A DNA stretch of 64,000 bases from Sporomusaceae bacterium. GTDB lineage: Bacteria; Bacillota; Negativicutes; UBA1444. The translations under genes and the position numbers were made by a program. The DNA is taken from positions 62,001 through 126,000 of the forward strand of contig JAHDPL010000019.1 of the NCBI GenBank assembly GCA_018434355.1, written 5' to 3'. This document shows positions 1 through 9,040 of this stretch, in pieces (the first letter of the stretch is position 1; every line of letters begins with the position of its first letter). The notes under the pieces were generated by a model that saw only the letters and a program-made list of their open reading frames with translations, had not been told where the DNA came from and did not search any database.

Positions 1-375
1 GCCCTGTTTCCCCATTTGTCGGTTTACGAAAACATTGCATTCGGCCTTTCCCATCTGAGCAAAGCGGAGCTGTCAGCCCGGGTGAACAGCCTGCTGGAAC
101 TTATCAACATGAGCGAGTACGGCAGCCGTTATCCTTACCAACTCAGCGGCGGCCAACAACAACGCGTCGCCGTGGCACGGGCGCTGGCGCCAAAACCGGA
201 CCTGCTGCTGATGGATGAGCCGTTCAGCAATATCGATTGTGAGTTGAAACAAAAGATGCGCGGTGAAATCCGTGAAATCTTAAAGTCTGAATCGGCAACC
301 TGTTTGTTTGTCACTCACGACAAAGCGGATCTGGAAGACCTGTCGGATCGCTCAATCACGATAGAGCCCAACTGA
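1..375 (+). CDS. ABC transporter ATP-binding protein, C-terminal part (cut by window start)
   Basis: The reading frame is open from base 1 and begins with ALFPHLSVYENIAFGL, the stretch that follows the Q-loop in importer-type ABC ATPases, so the N-terminal Walker A half lies outside the window. Visible are the signature LSGGQQQRVAVARAL, Walker B LLLMDEP and the switch histidine in VTHD. The protein ends soon after the nucleotide-binding domain, without a TOBE extension. The AlfPHLtVyeN wording is typical of the iron(III), molybdate or spermidine import families; the substrate cannot be told from this fragment. No partner gene follows on this strand. Confidence 0.85.
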   Translation, partial: ALFPHLSVYENIAFGLSHLSKAELSARVNSLLELINMSEYGSRYPYQLSGGQQQRVAVARALAPKPDLLLMDEPFSNIDCELKQKMRGEIREILKSESATCLFVTHDKADLEDLSDRSITIEPN

Positions 376-377
376 AA

Positions 378-438
378 AAGAAGCCCGCAGACAAAGAAAT
401 AGCGGGCCGAAGCCCGCGCGTAGCGACACCATGGCAAT
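378..438. repeat. Dispersed repeat A, copy 1 (terminator-like)
   Basis: A roughly 60 bp unit just after the ABC gene stop, rich in GCCCGC/GCGGGC self-complementary blocks and ending with CACCATGGCAAT. A close copy lies at 21424-21484 inside the integrative element. The nested GCGGG/CCCGC arms can fold, so it may terminate transcription or be a REP-like unit. Confidence 0.6.
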
Positions 439-451
439 TTACGATTCCAGT

Positions 452-2074
452 TTAGTTTGCGAATTCAATCCGGTTCTTGCCCGATTTTTTGACCCGGTAC
501 AACGCTTCGTCCGCATGCCTCATTACCACCTCGCGTTCGCGAGACCCGTCCCAAAAAGCGCAACCAATGCTGCAGCCGATCCGGGCCGATTGCTGTCCAA
601 TCGCTACCGGCTCGGCAACCTGAGCCAAGATCCGCTCGGCGACAGGCAGTACCATGCTCTGTTCTTTTCCGGCATGCACGAAAAGGACCACGATGAATTC
701 ATCACCGCCAATCCGGGCTGCAAGTTCTTCGCTGCGCAAATTGTGTTTGAGCCGTTTGGCTGTTTCAGCCAGAACTTGATCGCCGGCAGCGTGGCCCAGG
801 CTGTCATTCACCGCTTTGAATCCATCAAGGTCGATAAACAGAAAAGCCAGAGCCAGCCCTTCTTGCCGCAGCACCATCGCCTGCGCCTTTGTCAAATACT
901 CGTCCAGTCCCAACCGGTTCGGCAAACCGGTCAGTTTGTCAAAATAGGCGATGCCTTCCAGTTTGGCAACCGTTCCTTGATACACGGAAACACTATCGAC
1001 CAATTCCCGCAATGAGTCCGCCAACTGTTCGATTTCGAAGATTCCTTTCGGCGTTTCGATAGGCTCCTTGCCGCCAAATCGCAAGCGATCCGCCGTGCGC
1101 GCCAGTTTCACGATCGGTTTGGTGATAGCGTCTGAAAAATACCAACCGGCCACAGCAAACAAGCTGGCGAAAAAAGCCGCCAACAGCCAAATGAATTGTT
1201 GCAACCGATTCGCAGCCGCATGCGCCAGCTCAATCGGTTGCCGAATTAGCACGACCCACCCCAAACCTTTGTAGTCGAGATAGCCCTCGCCAATGTCAAA
1301 CCCTGTGATATAGGCCGCGTTGCCCGGCCACACTTCCTGCAACCAGCCTGATTGCCCTTGCAGGGCCTTTTTTATGCTGGCCAGCTCCAATTTTTGACCC
1401 AGCATTTCCGCCGGCCCCAACAGCACGCTGCCTTCCTGACGGCTAATGATGAATATCTCGCCTTGCCGCCGCTCGGCCATTGGTTGAAACATTGATTGTT
1501 TCAGTTGCTCGGCCCATTTCCAGCTTAGGTGGGCCGCCAGCACGCCGATTGTTTTGCCGGTATTGTCTTTAATCGGCATACTGATGTCGACAAATTTCAT
1601 CGGTTCCCCGCTGGGATTCGGCAGCAGTTTTGCCAGCAGGACGGCATCATGCACGTCGCCGACGAACTCTCCCTTGATTCCTTCCTGGAAAACCGGTCGC
1701 GCGGCAATGCTTTGTCCGACCAGGATATGATTGGTAGCCGCCCATACTGTGCCTTTATCGTCGGTTACGCCAATCCAGGAAAATGCGGCAATATTCATTT
1801 GCAGCCGATTCAATAGAGCTTCAGCGGCGGCGGGATTCCGCCGGTCCTTGAATTCATTCAGTTCCGCCAACATCCGCACTTCGACCGTCCGGCCCCACAT
1901 ATACTGGTCCAGTCGGCTTGTCATCATGTACGCGGTCGCCGCCAGCGCCGTCCCTTCCTGGTTCTTGAAGTCCTCAGCGGCGCGCCAGCCGATACTAACG
2001 CTCAGTACCGCCGCCAACAAGCCAATCAGCAATACGATCATTACTACGACTCTGCGCCGCAAACTCCAGGTCAT
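452..2074 (-). CDS. Membrane-bound diguanylate cyclase (dCache-HAMP-GGDEF)
   Basis: A predicted 540-residue sensor that would make cyclic di-GMP. It has an N-terminal membrane segment (about residues 9-30), a long extracytoplasmic region resembling dCache sensors, a second membrane segment near 285-305, a HAMP linker, and a C-terminal GGDEF domain with the exact motif at about residues 456-460. The usual inhibitory RxxD motif before GGDEF reads RSEE, so product feedback may be altered. The start at 2074 is chosen because GGAGG lies six bases upstream; a 17-residue longer reading has no such site. No EAL domain is present. The gene is followed, on its upstream side, by a chemoreceptor on the same strand, both being signal-input proteins. 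Confidence 0.9.
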   Translation of the reverse strand: MTWSLRRRVVVMIVLLIGLLAAVLSVSIGWRAAEDFKNQEGTALAATAYMMTSRLDQYMWGRTVEVRMLAELNEFKDRRNPAAAEALLNRLQMNIAAFSWIGVTDDKGTVWAATNHILVGQSIAARPVFQEGIKGEFVGDVHDAVLLAKLLPNPSGEPMKFVDISMPIKDNTGKTIGVLAAHLSWKWAEQLKQSMFQPMAERRQGEIFIISRQEGSVLLGPAEMLGQKLELASIKKALQGQSGWLQEVWPGNAAYITGFDIGEGYLDYKGLGWVVLIRQPIELAHAAANRLQQFIWLLAAFFASLFAVAGWYFSDAITKPIVKLARTADRLRFGGKEPIETPKGIFEIEQLADSLRELVDSVSVYQGTVAKLEGIAYFDKLTGLPNRLGLDEYLTKAQAMVLRQEGLALAFLFIDLDGFKAVNDSLGHAAGDQVLAETAKRLKHNLRSEELAARIGGDEFIVVLFVHAGKEQSMVLPVAERILAQVAEPVAIGQQSARIGCSIGCAFWDGSREREVVMRHADEALYRVKKSGKNRIEFAN

Positions 2075-2246
2075 TGGACGCCTCCGATTACAGCCGTCAA
2101 TCCGGCAATTTTTCCGTATTCTCAACGATAACCTGAGTAATCTTGTTTGCTGGCCTGCACGCGGGCCTTTTTCTTGTTTCTCGCCGGCGTTGCCGATTTC
2201 CTGCCGATGGAAAAATAAAATCCAGCGGTGGTTTTCCGCTGGACAA

Positions 2247-2281
2247 AAAACACCTGCCGCAGTTATTGTGACAGGTGTTTT
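2247..2281 (-). terminator. Rho-independent terminator after the chemoreceptor gene
   Basis: AAAACACCTG and its exact inverse CAGGTGTTTT flank a 15-base loop, and on the minus strand the stem is followed by a run of T. It lies about 90 bases past the chemoreceptor stop. A second small hairpin (TCCAGCGG/CCGCTGGA, 2221-2243) is directly adjacent. Confidence 0.75.
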
Positions 2282-2371
2282 GCTATCTTGAGCCGAGTTC
2301 TTATTATTCTATTCTTCGCCGGCCAATTTGAAAATGACCAGCTGTACCTCTGCAGCCATGCGCTTCACTCC

Positions 2372-4114
2372 TTAGATCTGGAATTTGGCCACGGCTGCCT
2401 GCAAGCCTTCGGCCAATTTTGCCAGCGCCTGGCTGGAAGCGGCGATCTCCTGCATCGATGCCGACTGCTCTTCGGTTGCCGCCGATACGTTCTGCGACTC
2501 CGCTGCAGCATCTCGGCTGAGATTCTCGACTTCCTTGATCGAGCTGACAATCCGCTGGCTGCCGATCGCGGCTTCATTGACCGCCTTGGCAATCACAGCC
2601 ACCTGCTCGGTCACCTGGTTGATCTGACTGTTGATCGCGGCAAAATTATTGCCTGCCACGTTCACCAGATCAACACCCTGCGTGATGTCGCGGATTGCCA
2701 CGTCGATCGCGCCAACCACATTGCCGATACTTCCATGGTTCTTGTCTACCAGTTCTTTGATTTGATGCGCCGCAGCTTCCGACTGCTCAGCCAGTTTGCG
2801 CACTTCTTCCGCCACTACGGCAAAACCGCGTCCCTGCTCTCCGGCCCGCGCCGCTTCAATCGCGGCATTGAGCGCAAGCAGGTTAGTCTGACCGGCTATC
2901 GTCGAAATCAAGCCAACGATCTCGCCGATCTGCGCCGAACTTGCTTTCAGCTCTTCGGCAGCGACTTGGGCTTGTTTCGAACCTGTGCTGACCGCTCCCA
3001 TCTGACTGACCGCTGTATCGATCGACTTTTTGCCTTCGATCGCCGCCTTGGCCGTCTGGCTGGACAACGTTGCCATTTCGCCGGCTGTTGCCGCCACTTC
3101 TTCCATGGTGGCAGAGATTTCTTCGACAATCGCCGAGGTTTCGTTTACAGCGCCGACCTGTTTTTCGCTGCCCATCGCGACTTGTTGGATGGACTGCGCC
3201 ACATTGTTGGCCGCTTCCGCCGATTGCTGGGAACTGGCGGTCAGTTGTTCGCTGGATGCAGCCAGTTGCTCGGATGACTGTGATACTTGGCGGATCAGCC
3301 CTCGCGTGCTGCGAATCATCTTGTCAAACGAACGGGCCATATCGCCAAATTCATCGCCTCGCGTCAAAAATTCCTTGTCGATGTCCTTGTCAAAATAGCC
3401 TTCGGCCATTCTGTCCACTCGTTCAATCACTGATTTGAGCGGTTTGGTGATCAAGCGAGTCAGGAAGATGCTGACCATGATGCCAAGCGCCAGTGAAACG
3501 ATCGTCAAAATCAACATGACCTGACGTAAAGCGGAAGTATCTTTATCCGCCTTGTCTACACGATTTTTGGTGACCGAATTTGCTTCTTCGAGAATCTCCG
3601 CCAGTTCTTTCGTAACAACGCCGGTAAACGGAACCAATTGACGTCCGATTCCCATGAATTTTTGTTCCGCCTGATTTAAGGCCGCGAAATTTGCTGCTGG
3701 AGATTTTTTCAATTCGTGATACTCTTTGACAGCAGGAAACAGCTGTTTGACAACTCCGTCTTTATACTTGCGCAGATTTTCCTCTGCACGGGCCGCTGCT
3801 TCTTTTACCTTGGGATTTTTGGAGTTTTCGGCAATCTCGCCAAAGCCTTTTAGTGCAGTGTCAAAATGACCGTCTGCTTGTTTTGCTAAATTTTCGTCGC
3901 CATATACCATATAACCGCGTGTTGCTAAAACTCCGCTGACAAAATTGAACCGGGAGTTTGCAGCCGCACTGGTCCGCCGATTCGCCCTCGCCAAATCGCT
4001 GGTCAAGTCATCGAGTTCCGACGCCTTATAATAAGAATAGCCTCCCATGATGAACAGGATAATCAAGACAATCCCAAATCCCAGTGCAATTTTCGCTCCG
4101 ACCTTCATACGCAT
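2372..4114 (-). CDS. Methyl-accepting chemotaxis protein
   Basis: A 580-residue transmembrane chemoreceptor. Residues 8-28 form the first membrane helix, followed by a mostly helical ligand domain of about 160 residues (four-helix-bundle style), a second membrane helix near 197-218, a HAMP domain, and a long coiled-coil signalling domain. The signalling tip is recognisable by GRGFAVVAEEVRKLAEQ, which contacts CheA and CheW. There is no C-terminal CheR/CheB-binding pentapeptide. The ATG at 4114 and one two codons later are both possible; AAAGGA lies upstream. The ligand cannot be inferred. Confidence 0.93.
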   Translation of the reverse strand: MRMKVGAKIALGFGIVLIILFIMGGYSYYKASELDDLTSDLARANRRTSAAANSRFNFVSGVLATRGYMVYGDENLAKQADGHFDTALKGFGEIAENSKNPKVKEAAARAEENLRKYKDGVVKQLFPAVKEYHELKKSPAANFAALNQAEQKFMGIGRQLVPFTGVVTKELAEILEEANSVTKNRVDKADKDTSALRQVMLILTIVSLALGIMVSIFLTRLITKPLKSVIERVDRMAEGYFDKDIDKEFLTRGDEFGDMARSFDKMIRSTRGLIRQVSQSSEQLAASSEQLTASSQQSAEAANNVAQSIQQVAMGSEKQVGAVNETSAIVEEISATMEEVAATAGEMATLSSQTAKAAIEGKKSIDTAVSQMGAVSTGSKQAQVAAEELKASSAQIGEIVGLISTIAGQTNLLALNAAIEAARAGEQGRGFAVVAEEVRKLAEQSEAAAHQIKELVDKNHGSIGNVVGAIDVAIRDITQGVDLVNVAGNNFAAINSQINQVTEQVAVIAKAVNEAAIGSQRIVSSIKEVENLSRDAAAESQNVSAATEEQSASMQEIAASSQALAKLAEGLQAAVAKFQI

Positions 4115-4611
4115 TTCACTTCACATTCCTTTCGTTTGTTCTAAATCGAAAACACCTCGCGCCTGGGGCTTGGGGCTTGGGGCTTTAAAGACTATCTATC
4201 GTCTTACATAATCTTGTAACTCCTTTATAATCATTATATCTATCGGAGGTGATAATTTCCATTAGCGACCACAGCTAATTATTTTCCAGCGTATGGTCAC
4301 TTTATTATCCACGACGGATAAGTGCTCGCCAAAAAGTCAAAACTCTATCGTTCTAATATAAATAGAACTGACCAATACGCTCAGATTCTCAGACTGCAGC
4401 AAAAAACCGGGCCAAACAGCCCGTTAGGTTACCCTTCGCGTCCATTTCAACCGGCCTTAAAACCGATCCAGGAGCGTTTTGATTTTGTCAAATTGAGCCA
4501 AATTAGCGGCTTTTAAATCCTTTTTTCGCCACATCGTACCAGGTTCGCCGCAGCAATTTTGAGCCGCAGGCCGGGCAGGCCATTGACAGTTAAATTTCTA
4601 AAACGACACAT
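4115..4611. other. Non-coding stretch upstream of the chemoreceptor
   Basis: No convincing gene. It holds three tandem copies of GGGGCTT (about 4163-4184), a possible minus-strand promoter near 4233-4262 (TATAAT, with CCGATAG overlapping, which would suit sigma-A or a sigma-D-like factor), and dispersed repeat B (4398-4500). The sigma assignment is only suggestive. Confidence 0.4.
4398..4500. repeat. Dispersed repeat B, copy 1, with terminator
   Basis: A unit of about 100 bp starting with AAAAAACCGGGCCAAACAGCCCG and ending in GCGTTTTGATTTTGTCAAATT. A diverged copy is at 20800-20898. The first part (4401-4423) is a GC hairpin that on the minus strand is followed by six T, so it can act as a terminator. 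This copy lies outside the integrative element and the other inside. Confidence 0.65.
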
Positions 4612-4712
4612 AAAAAAGGCTTCCGGCGAAAATCGCTGAAAGCCTTGATCTTTCTATGGTGCCGAAGGCCGGACTCGAACCGGCACGCCATCGCTGACGG
4701 CAGATTTTGAGT
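4612..4712. repeat. attL: duplicated 3' half of tRNA-Leu with terminator
   Basis: This 101 bp segment matches 42320-42420 with only a few mismatches in the terminator part. It covers the tRNA from the anticodon loop to the encoded CCA, plus the following hairpin. The match stops at the anticodon loop (GAGT), and the bases beyond cannot complete a tRNA, so this is the left-over half typical of integration into a tRNA gene. Confidence 0.85.
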
Positions 4713-4844
4713 TTCTCCAAGGGGTTTTGGGGTACTTTTCCGCAAGCCTGAACACTACGCGCAAACCGGATGATTTTATTGACTTGACTCAGTTTTTTCA
4801 CGGTGTATTTCGCCCCATCTCACCCCATCCTATTTTAGCACTGT

Positions 4845-4863
4845 GTGTTCAAAATATGTTCAA
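4845..4863. repeat. 19 bp direct repeat near attL, candidate integrase arm site
   Basis: GTGTTCAAAATATGTTCAA is repeated exactly at 42285-42303, just inside the other end. Each copy itself contains two GTTCAAA-like half-sites. The position, 133 bp inside attL and 17 bp inside attR, suits an integrase or excisionase arm-type site. Confidence 0.55.
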
Positions 4864-5405
4864 ACATTTACCCAGAGAATTTCCAGTTATCAATAGACGT
4901 TAAGGAGCAATTTCCAGTCTGTATTTTTGAGCGTCCACGTTATGTGGACATTTAACATTTGATTCTTGGCCAAAGAATTATTTTAAACTCATTCGGCGAC
5001 CGCTTGAATGCCATAGATATCTGGGGGGGTTAGGCCAGAGTCCGGCAAACCAATAGACACATGAGAAACCAAAGTCAATCCCTGTAAAATCAAGCTTTCT
5101 GACAAGTTTAAGTAACCAATTTGACTACTGCTGAAAAACGCCTGTCACAAAAAAAGTAGTCAGAGAAGTAGTCAAAATCGCCGGGATTGAATATGCGCAG
5201 GAAGATTCTTTGGAATCGCCGCGACCTTGGGCAAATTCCTTCCGGCGGTTTTTGCCGTCTCCCTTCCAACGCATCCCAAGCAACTTATCTGTTAAACCGA
5301 TTTAACAACCTGCTTAAGCTGAACCCTTGCAAAACTGTTCCTAATCCGGGCAATCTTGAACAGGATGATCAACCGGCCCGCCATCTTGCAGATCAGGAAA
5401 CTCTA
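4864..5405. other. Non-coding left end of the element
   Basis: No gene is convincing here. A possible 91-codon plus-strand frame at 5187-5462 has no family resemblance and runs antisense into the STAS gene, so it is not called. The stretch is AT-rich with scattered short inverted repeats. Confidence 0.4.
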
Positions 5406-5744
5406 TCATCGGCGGTCAAACAGAATCTGAAACTCATTTTCAATGAAAAGCACCTTGGTTAAGCGAGTTATCTCCAACAATTCCTTTGCTAAACCCGAGA
5501 CCCCTCGCAGAATAATTCTGGCGCTGTTTTTTATAGCATATTTATGGATAAGCACCAAACTTCCCAAACAGGCAACGTCAAGATATTCCAGCGCAGACAT
5601 GTCGATGAAAATTTCTTTATGGCCTTGCTTGATTATGTCAAATATTTTTTCTTTGAATACCAGAATATCTTCTACGTACATGCATCCAGATATTTTAATT
5701 TCCATATAATTTTCATAGCCCAAGGTAGTAATTTTGAATTCCAT
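5406..5744 (-). CDS. STAS-domain protein (anti-sigma antagonist-like) without the phospho-serine
   Basis: A single STAS domain of 112 residues, the fold of SpoIIAA/RsbV anti-anti-sigma factors. The conserved loop that usually reads DSSGLG here reads DVACLG (in EYLDVACLGSLV), so the regulatory serine is absent. No partner kinase or sigma factor gene is next to it. AAAGGGA lies at proper distance before ATG 5744. It follows the exporter/TolC genes on the same strand with a gap of about 225 bp. It may be a scaffold-type or unregulated STAS protein; its partner is unknown. Confidence 0.75.
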   Translation of the reverse strand: MEFKITTLGYENYMEIKISGCMYVEDILVFKEKIFDIIKQGHKEIFIDMSALEYLDVACLGSLVLIHKYAIKNSARIILRGVSGLAKELLEITRLTKVLFIENEFQILFDRR

Positions 5745-5969
5745 GATTCGTCCCTTTCGTTAAAATTGTCTGCCGAAGATCTTTTCAATTTCAACTGCTT
5801 GCTTCTCCGTAGCAACGAGATTATTCTATGACTGTGCTTCAGTTCTCTTGCCAATCTCAAGGGATTCCTTGAATTTTGCCCAACATCGGCATATCTTCCG
5901 AACACAATTGTTCTAGCCACCTATTTGACTGGATTAGCCTATTAGGCCTTGCGGGTCATAAGAACATCG

Positions 5970-7298
5970 TTACTTGACCAGAATTCCCATGGCTTTGTCC
6001 AGTTTGGCCCGGAAGTTGTTGTACTCATACATGGCTTTCAAGTAGTTGTTCTTGGCCGTGGTCAGCGCCACCTGCGCGTCCAACACGTCCAGGTTCGTCC
6101 CCACGCCGGCCTGGTAGCGGATGACCTTGATCTTGTAGTCCTCTTCCGCCAACCCCACCGCCGAACTGCTGGTGGCGATGCTCTGTTCGGCCGATTTCAG
6201 GCTCAGGTACGTCTGACGCACGTCCAGCTGCACGCTGTCGACGGTTTGCTTCAGCTGTTCCTGGGCCTTCTTGTATCCTTCCACTGCCTGTTTCACTTTG
6301 CCGGCCGTCAGTCCGGAGTCAAATACGTTCCAGCTAGTCAGCAGATACGCGGTCCAATTGTAGTTGTTGCCGCCGGGGAAACTGCTGTCGCCCCAGCCAG
6401 CCTGATAGACCGCCGATACGGTCGGTAAATAGCCGGCTTTGGCAATGGTCACGCCTTCTTGCGCACTCTTGGCGGCATCGGTATATTGGCTGATCTCCGG
6501 GCGTTGTCGCAGCGCCGCATCGATGCAGAAGGCCAGTTCTTTTTCGTAGCGGCTGTAGCTCAGATCTCCCTTGACATCGAGCACGGTGGTCAGCGGATAG
6601 CCGATGATATTGTTCAGGGAAGCCATCGTCACATCGTAGGTGTTCTGCGCTTCGATCAGGCTCTGCTTCGCCTTGGCCAGCTCGACCTCGGACCGCAGTA
6701 CATCGACTTTGGCCACGACACCGACGTCAAACTGCAGTTTTACGTCCTGCAGGTAGCGTTCCAGTCGCTCGACTGATTCCTGGCTCAGTTTGACGTTATC
6801 CCGCGCCGCCATGAATTTGAAGTAGGCGTCGGTGGCGTCATATTTGAGTTGCTGACGGGCCTTGGCGATGCCCCACTGACTGGAGTCGAGCGCCAGTTTG
6901 GCCTGGCTGACCTGGCTTTCCACCTTGTTGCCGGACCAGAGGGTCCAGTTCAGCGTGGCGCTGTTGGTGAAGCTGTCCACGACATAGTTGGGATCGTAAC
7001 CGTATTTTTTGTTGTAGGACTCACCGTTCCAGGTCCAGGAGTCCTTGTGATTGACGCTGACGGTGAACCAGCGGTAGGAGCGGGCCGAGGTGAGCGCTCC
7101 TTTGGCGGCTTCGAACTCATAGACGGCAATCTTGCCGCTCGGGTTGTTGGCCAGCGCCATTCGGACGGCTTCGTCCAGCGTCAATTCCTTGGCCGCCGCA
7201 AAACCGGTTGGGCTCATCGAAACTAATAGCACAATCCCACTGAACAAGAAAACGATTAATCGTGACCACATTCTGCGTAATTTTTGTTGCAACTTCAT
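5970..7298 (-). CDS. TolC family outer-membrane efflux channel
   Basis: 442 residues with a signal peptide (about 1-34, ending GFAAA) and the two repeated outer-membrane efflux (OEP) halves, beginning LTLDEAVRMALANNP and ending in the long helical repeats of TolC proteins. It would form the outer-membrane part of the tripartite exporter encoded just upstream on the same strand (permease, ATPase, HlyD adaptor), about 107 bp away. A TolC protein implies a diderm cell envelope, an important clue to the host lineage. Confidence 0.92.
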   Translation of the reverse strand: MKLQQKLRRMWSRLIVFLFSGIVLLVSMSPTGFAAAKELTLDEAVRMALANNPSGKIAVYEFEAAKGALTSARSYRWFTVSVNHKDSWTWNGESYNKKYGYDPNYVVDSFTNSATLNWTLWSGNKVESQVSQAKLALDSSQWGIAKARQQLKYDATDAYFKFMAARDNVKLSQESVERLERYLQDVKLQFDVGVVAKVDVLRSEVELAKAKQSLIEAQNTYDVTMASLNNIIGYPLTTVLDVKGDLSYSRYEKELAFCIDAALRQRPEISQYTDAAKSAQEGVTIAKAGYLPTVSAVYQAGWGDSSFPGGNNYNWTAYLLTSWNVFDSGLTAGKVKQAVEGYKKAQEQLKQTVDSVQLDVRQTYLSLKSAEQSIATSSSAVGLAEEDYKIKVIRYQAGVGTNLDVLDAQVALTTAKNNYLKAMYEYNNFRAKLDKAMGILVK

Positions 7299-7404
7299 TC
7301 TCCTAGCCTATTCTTTTATTGCAATTTCAAAGTGGATTCGGCTGTCTCCCCGTTTGCATGTAATACCGTAATCCTCCGCCGGTCAAAACCCGCAGTTCGG
7401 ACTA

Positions 7405-8322
7405 CTATGTATCCCGGCGAAATTTTACGATAGTTCTTTGCCCAACCGTCAAATCTTGTTTATCGATTTCCAGCACACATTCAACAACTTTTTCATCCTG
7501 CCGCTCACTCGGATCATCTGTCGCCATCCTTTTGGGCCCAAATAAATTTCCGACTCGGATCACTTTTCCTTTGATTGCTTTTGCCGGATTTGCATCAAGC
7601 ACAATATCGGCGCTCATGCCTTGATTCACAATACCAACAAACCTTTCTTCCAACTCAACTCGGACCATTTTTTTCGTGTCGGGAATCAGCCAAAACAAAA
7701 CCGACACACTATTTATGCTGGCTCCAACACCCGGTCGAGCAAGTCGCCGAACAATGATTCCATCAACTGGCGATTTAAGCGTCCTTTGTTCTACTTCATA
7801 TTCGGCAATGCTATGCAATGCTTCGGCTTCAACAATCGCCGTTTTTTGTATTTTAAGTTCTGCCTCCAACTGTTTCTCTTCATCACACGCTTGATCAAAT
7901 CTTTGTTTTGGAATTGCCCCCTGCTTGTTAAGTACGACCAGCCGTTCTCGCTCTCGCCGTGCCGCATCCAGCTTCACGGATGTAGCTGGGATCTGCGCTT
8001 GGGCTTTCGCAATTTGCGCCTTCGCTTGCTCCATTTGCAAAAAAGCCTGTCGATTATCCAGAGTAGCTAACTTTTGCCCCTTTTTTACCCGATCTCCTTC
8101 TTCAACAAAGACTTCGCTAATAACCCCGTCCTTGCTGGCTGACAACTGAATTACTCCTCCTTCGACATCAACGCGCCCGCGCGCCACAGCAACAAAAGGA
8201 GATTCCTCAATAACAATCTTTGAGTCATTTTTGCTATTTATAAGCGCAAAGAGAGACCAGCTTATTACGACCAAAACAGCAATTCCCGCCAACACCTTGC
8301 GATACGGTTTAAGAAAGTTCAC
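7405..8322 (-). CDS. HlyD/DevB-type periplasmic adaptor of the ABC exporter
   Basis: 305 residues from the GTG at 8322, selected because GGAGG lies eight bases upstream; this start overlaps the ATPase stop by about 14 bases, implying translational coupling. One N-terminal membrane anchor (about 5-26) is followed by a split lipoyl domain (GVISEVFVEEGDRVKKGQ and SPVDGIIVRR) that flanks a coiled-coil hairpin rich in Ala, Gln and Lys. This arrangement links an inner-membrane ABC exporter to TolC, as in the cyanobacterial DevBCA system. Confidence 0.9.
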   Translation of the reverse strand: MNFLKPYRKVLAGIAVLVVISWSLFALINSKNDSKIVIEESPFVAVARGRVDVEGGVIQLSASKDGVISEVFVEEGDRVKKGQKLATLDNRQAFLQMEQAKAQIAKAQAQIPATSVKLDAARRERERLVVLNKQGAIPKQRFDQACDEEKQLEAELKIQKTAIVEAEALHSIAEYEVEQRTLKSPVDGIIVRRLARPGVGASINSVSVLFWLIPDTKKMVRVELEERFVGIVNQGMSADIVLDANPAKAIKGKVIRVGNLFGPKRMATDDPSERQDEKVVECVLEIDKQDLTVGQRTIVKFRRDT

Positions 8323-9040
8323 TTGCCAATCCTCCAAACATTTCTGATTTACTATTCCGTTCATCCTTAGTAATTCGACCATCTTCAATTGCTACAATCC
8401 GATCTGCATGCTCCATCAATCTCGGATCATGGGTTACCGCCAACACTGTTGTATTGTGAATTCGTGCAGTTTGTTTGAGCAACTGAACGACAAGCCGGCC
8501 ATTCTCTTTATCGAGCGCACTTGTTGGCTCATCGGCAAAGATTAATCGCGGATTTTTGACGAGCGCACGTGCAATGGCGACTCTCTGCTTTTCCCCGCCC
8601 GACATCTCCAAGGGCCGTAAGTGAGCTTTATCTTCCAGCCCTACTTCAGCCAAAGCTGCCATTGCTTTTTTTACTGCCAAATCACCCAAAGTTCCCTGAT
8701 ACTTTAAGACTAGCATTACCTGTTCTGTCGCGGTCAATGAGGAAAATAAATTGAACCCTTGAAAAATAAAACCGCAATTCTTCAAACGAAATGCATCAAT
8801 TGCTTTTTCTGGCAGGTCCCAAATATTCGTATTCAAAATCGAAACTATGCCGGAATCTGGTCGCACCAACCCGCTTAATGCAGCCAGGAATGTGCTCTTA
8901 CCGGACCCTGATGGCCCAATGATCAACGTCAGTTCTCCTGGATAGATTTCCAAAGAGATGCCTTTCAAAACGTGATTTGTGTTTTTCCCCACAACATATG
9001 ACCGTTCGATATTGTCCGCTGTTATTGTGCTTGTCATCAT
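8309..9040 (-). CDS. MacB/DevA-type ABC exporter ATPase
   Basis: 243 residues with Walker A GPSGSGKST, signature MSGGEKQRVAIARAL, Walker B LIFADEP and the switch histidine in VTHD, the LolD/MacB/DevA subfamily pattern. The ATG at 9040 overlaps the permease stop (ATGA), so the longer upstream frame is rejected. It is the central gene of a permease-ATPase-adaptor-TolC operon. Confidence 0.93.
   Translation of the reverse strand: MMTSTITADNIERSYVVGKNTNHVLKGISLEIYPGELTLIIGPSGSGKSTFLAALSGLVRPDSGIVSILNTNIWDLPEKAIDAFRLKNCGFIFQGFNLFSSLTATEQVMLVLKYQGTLGDLAVKKAMAALAEVGLEDKAHLRPLEMSGGEKQRVAIARALVKNPRLIFADEPTSALDKENGRLVVQLLKQTARIHNTTVLAVTHDPRLMEHADRIVAIEDGRITKDERNSKSEMFGGLASELS

Noticed and set aside
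4115-4300. c-di-GMP riboswitch upstream of the chemoreceptor
   Set aside because: The conserved riboswitch core sequences were not found; only tandem GGGGCTT units and a possible promoter are present.
4598-4801. 67-codon minus-strand frame running into attL
   Set aside because: It reads through the tRNA half and terminator, so it is a chance frame; an integrase remnant could not be shown.
5187-5462. 91-codon frame at the left end of the element
   Set aside because: No family, poor start, and it overlaps the STAS gene in antisense.
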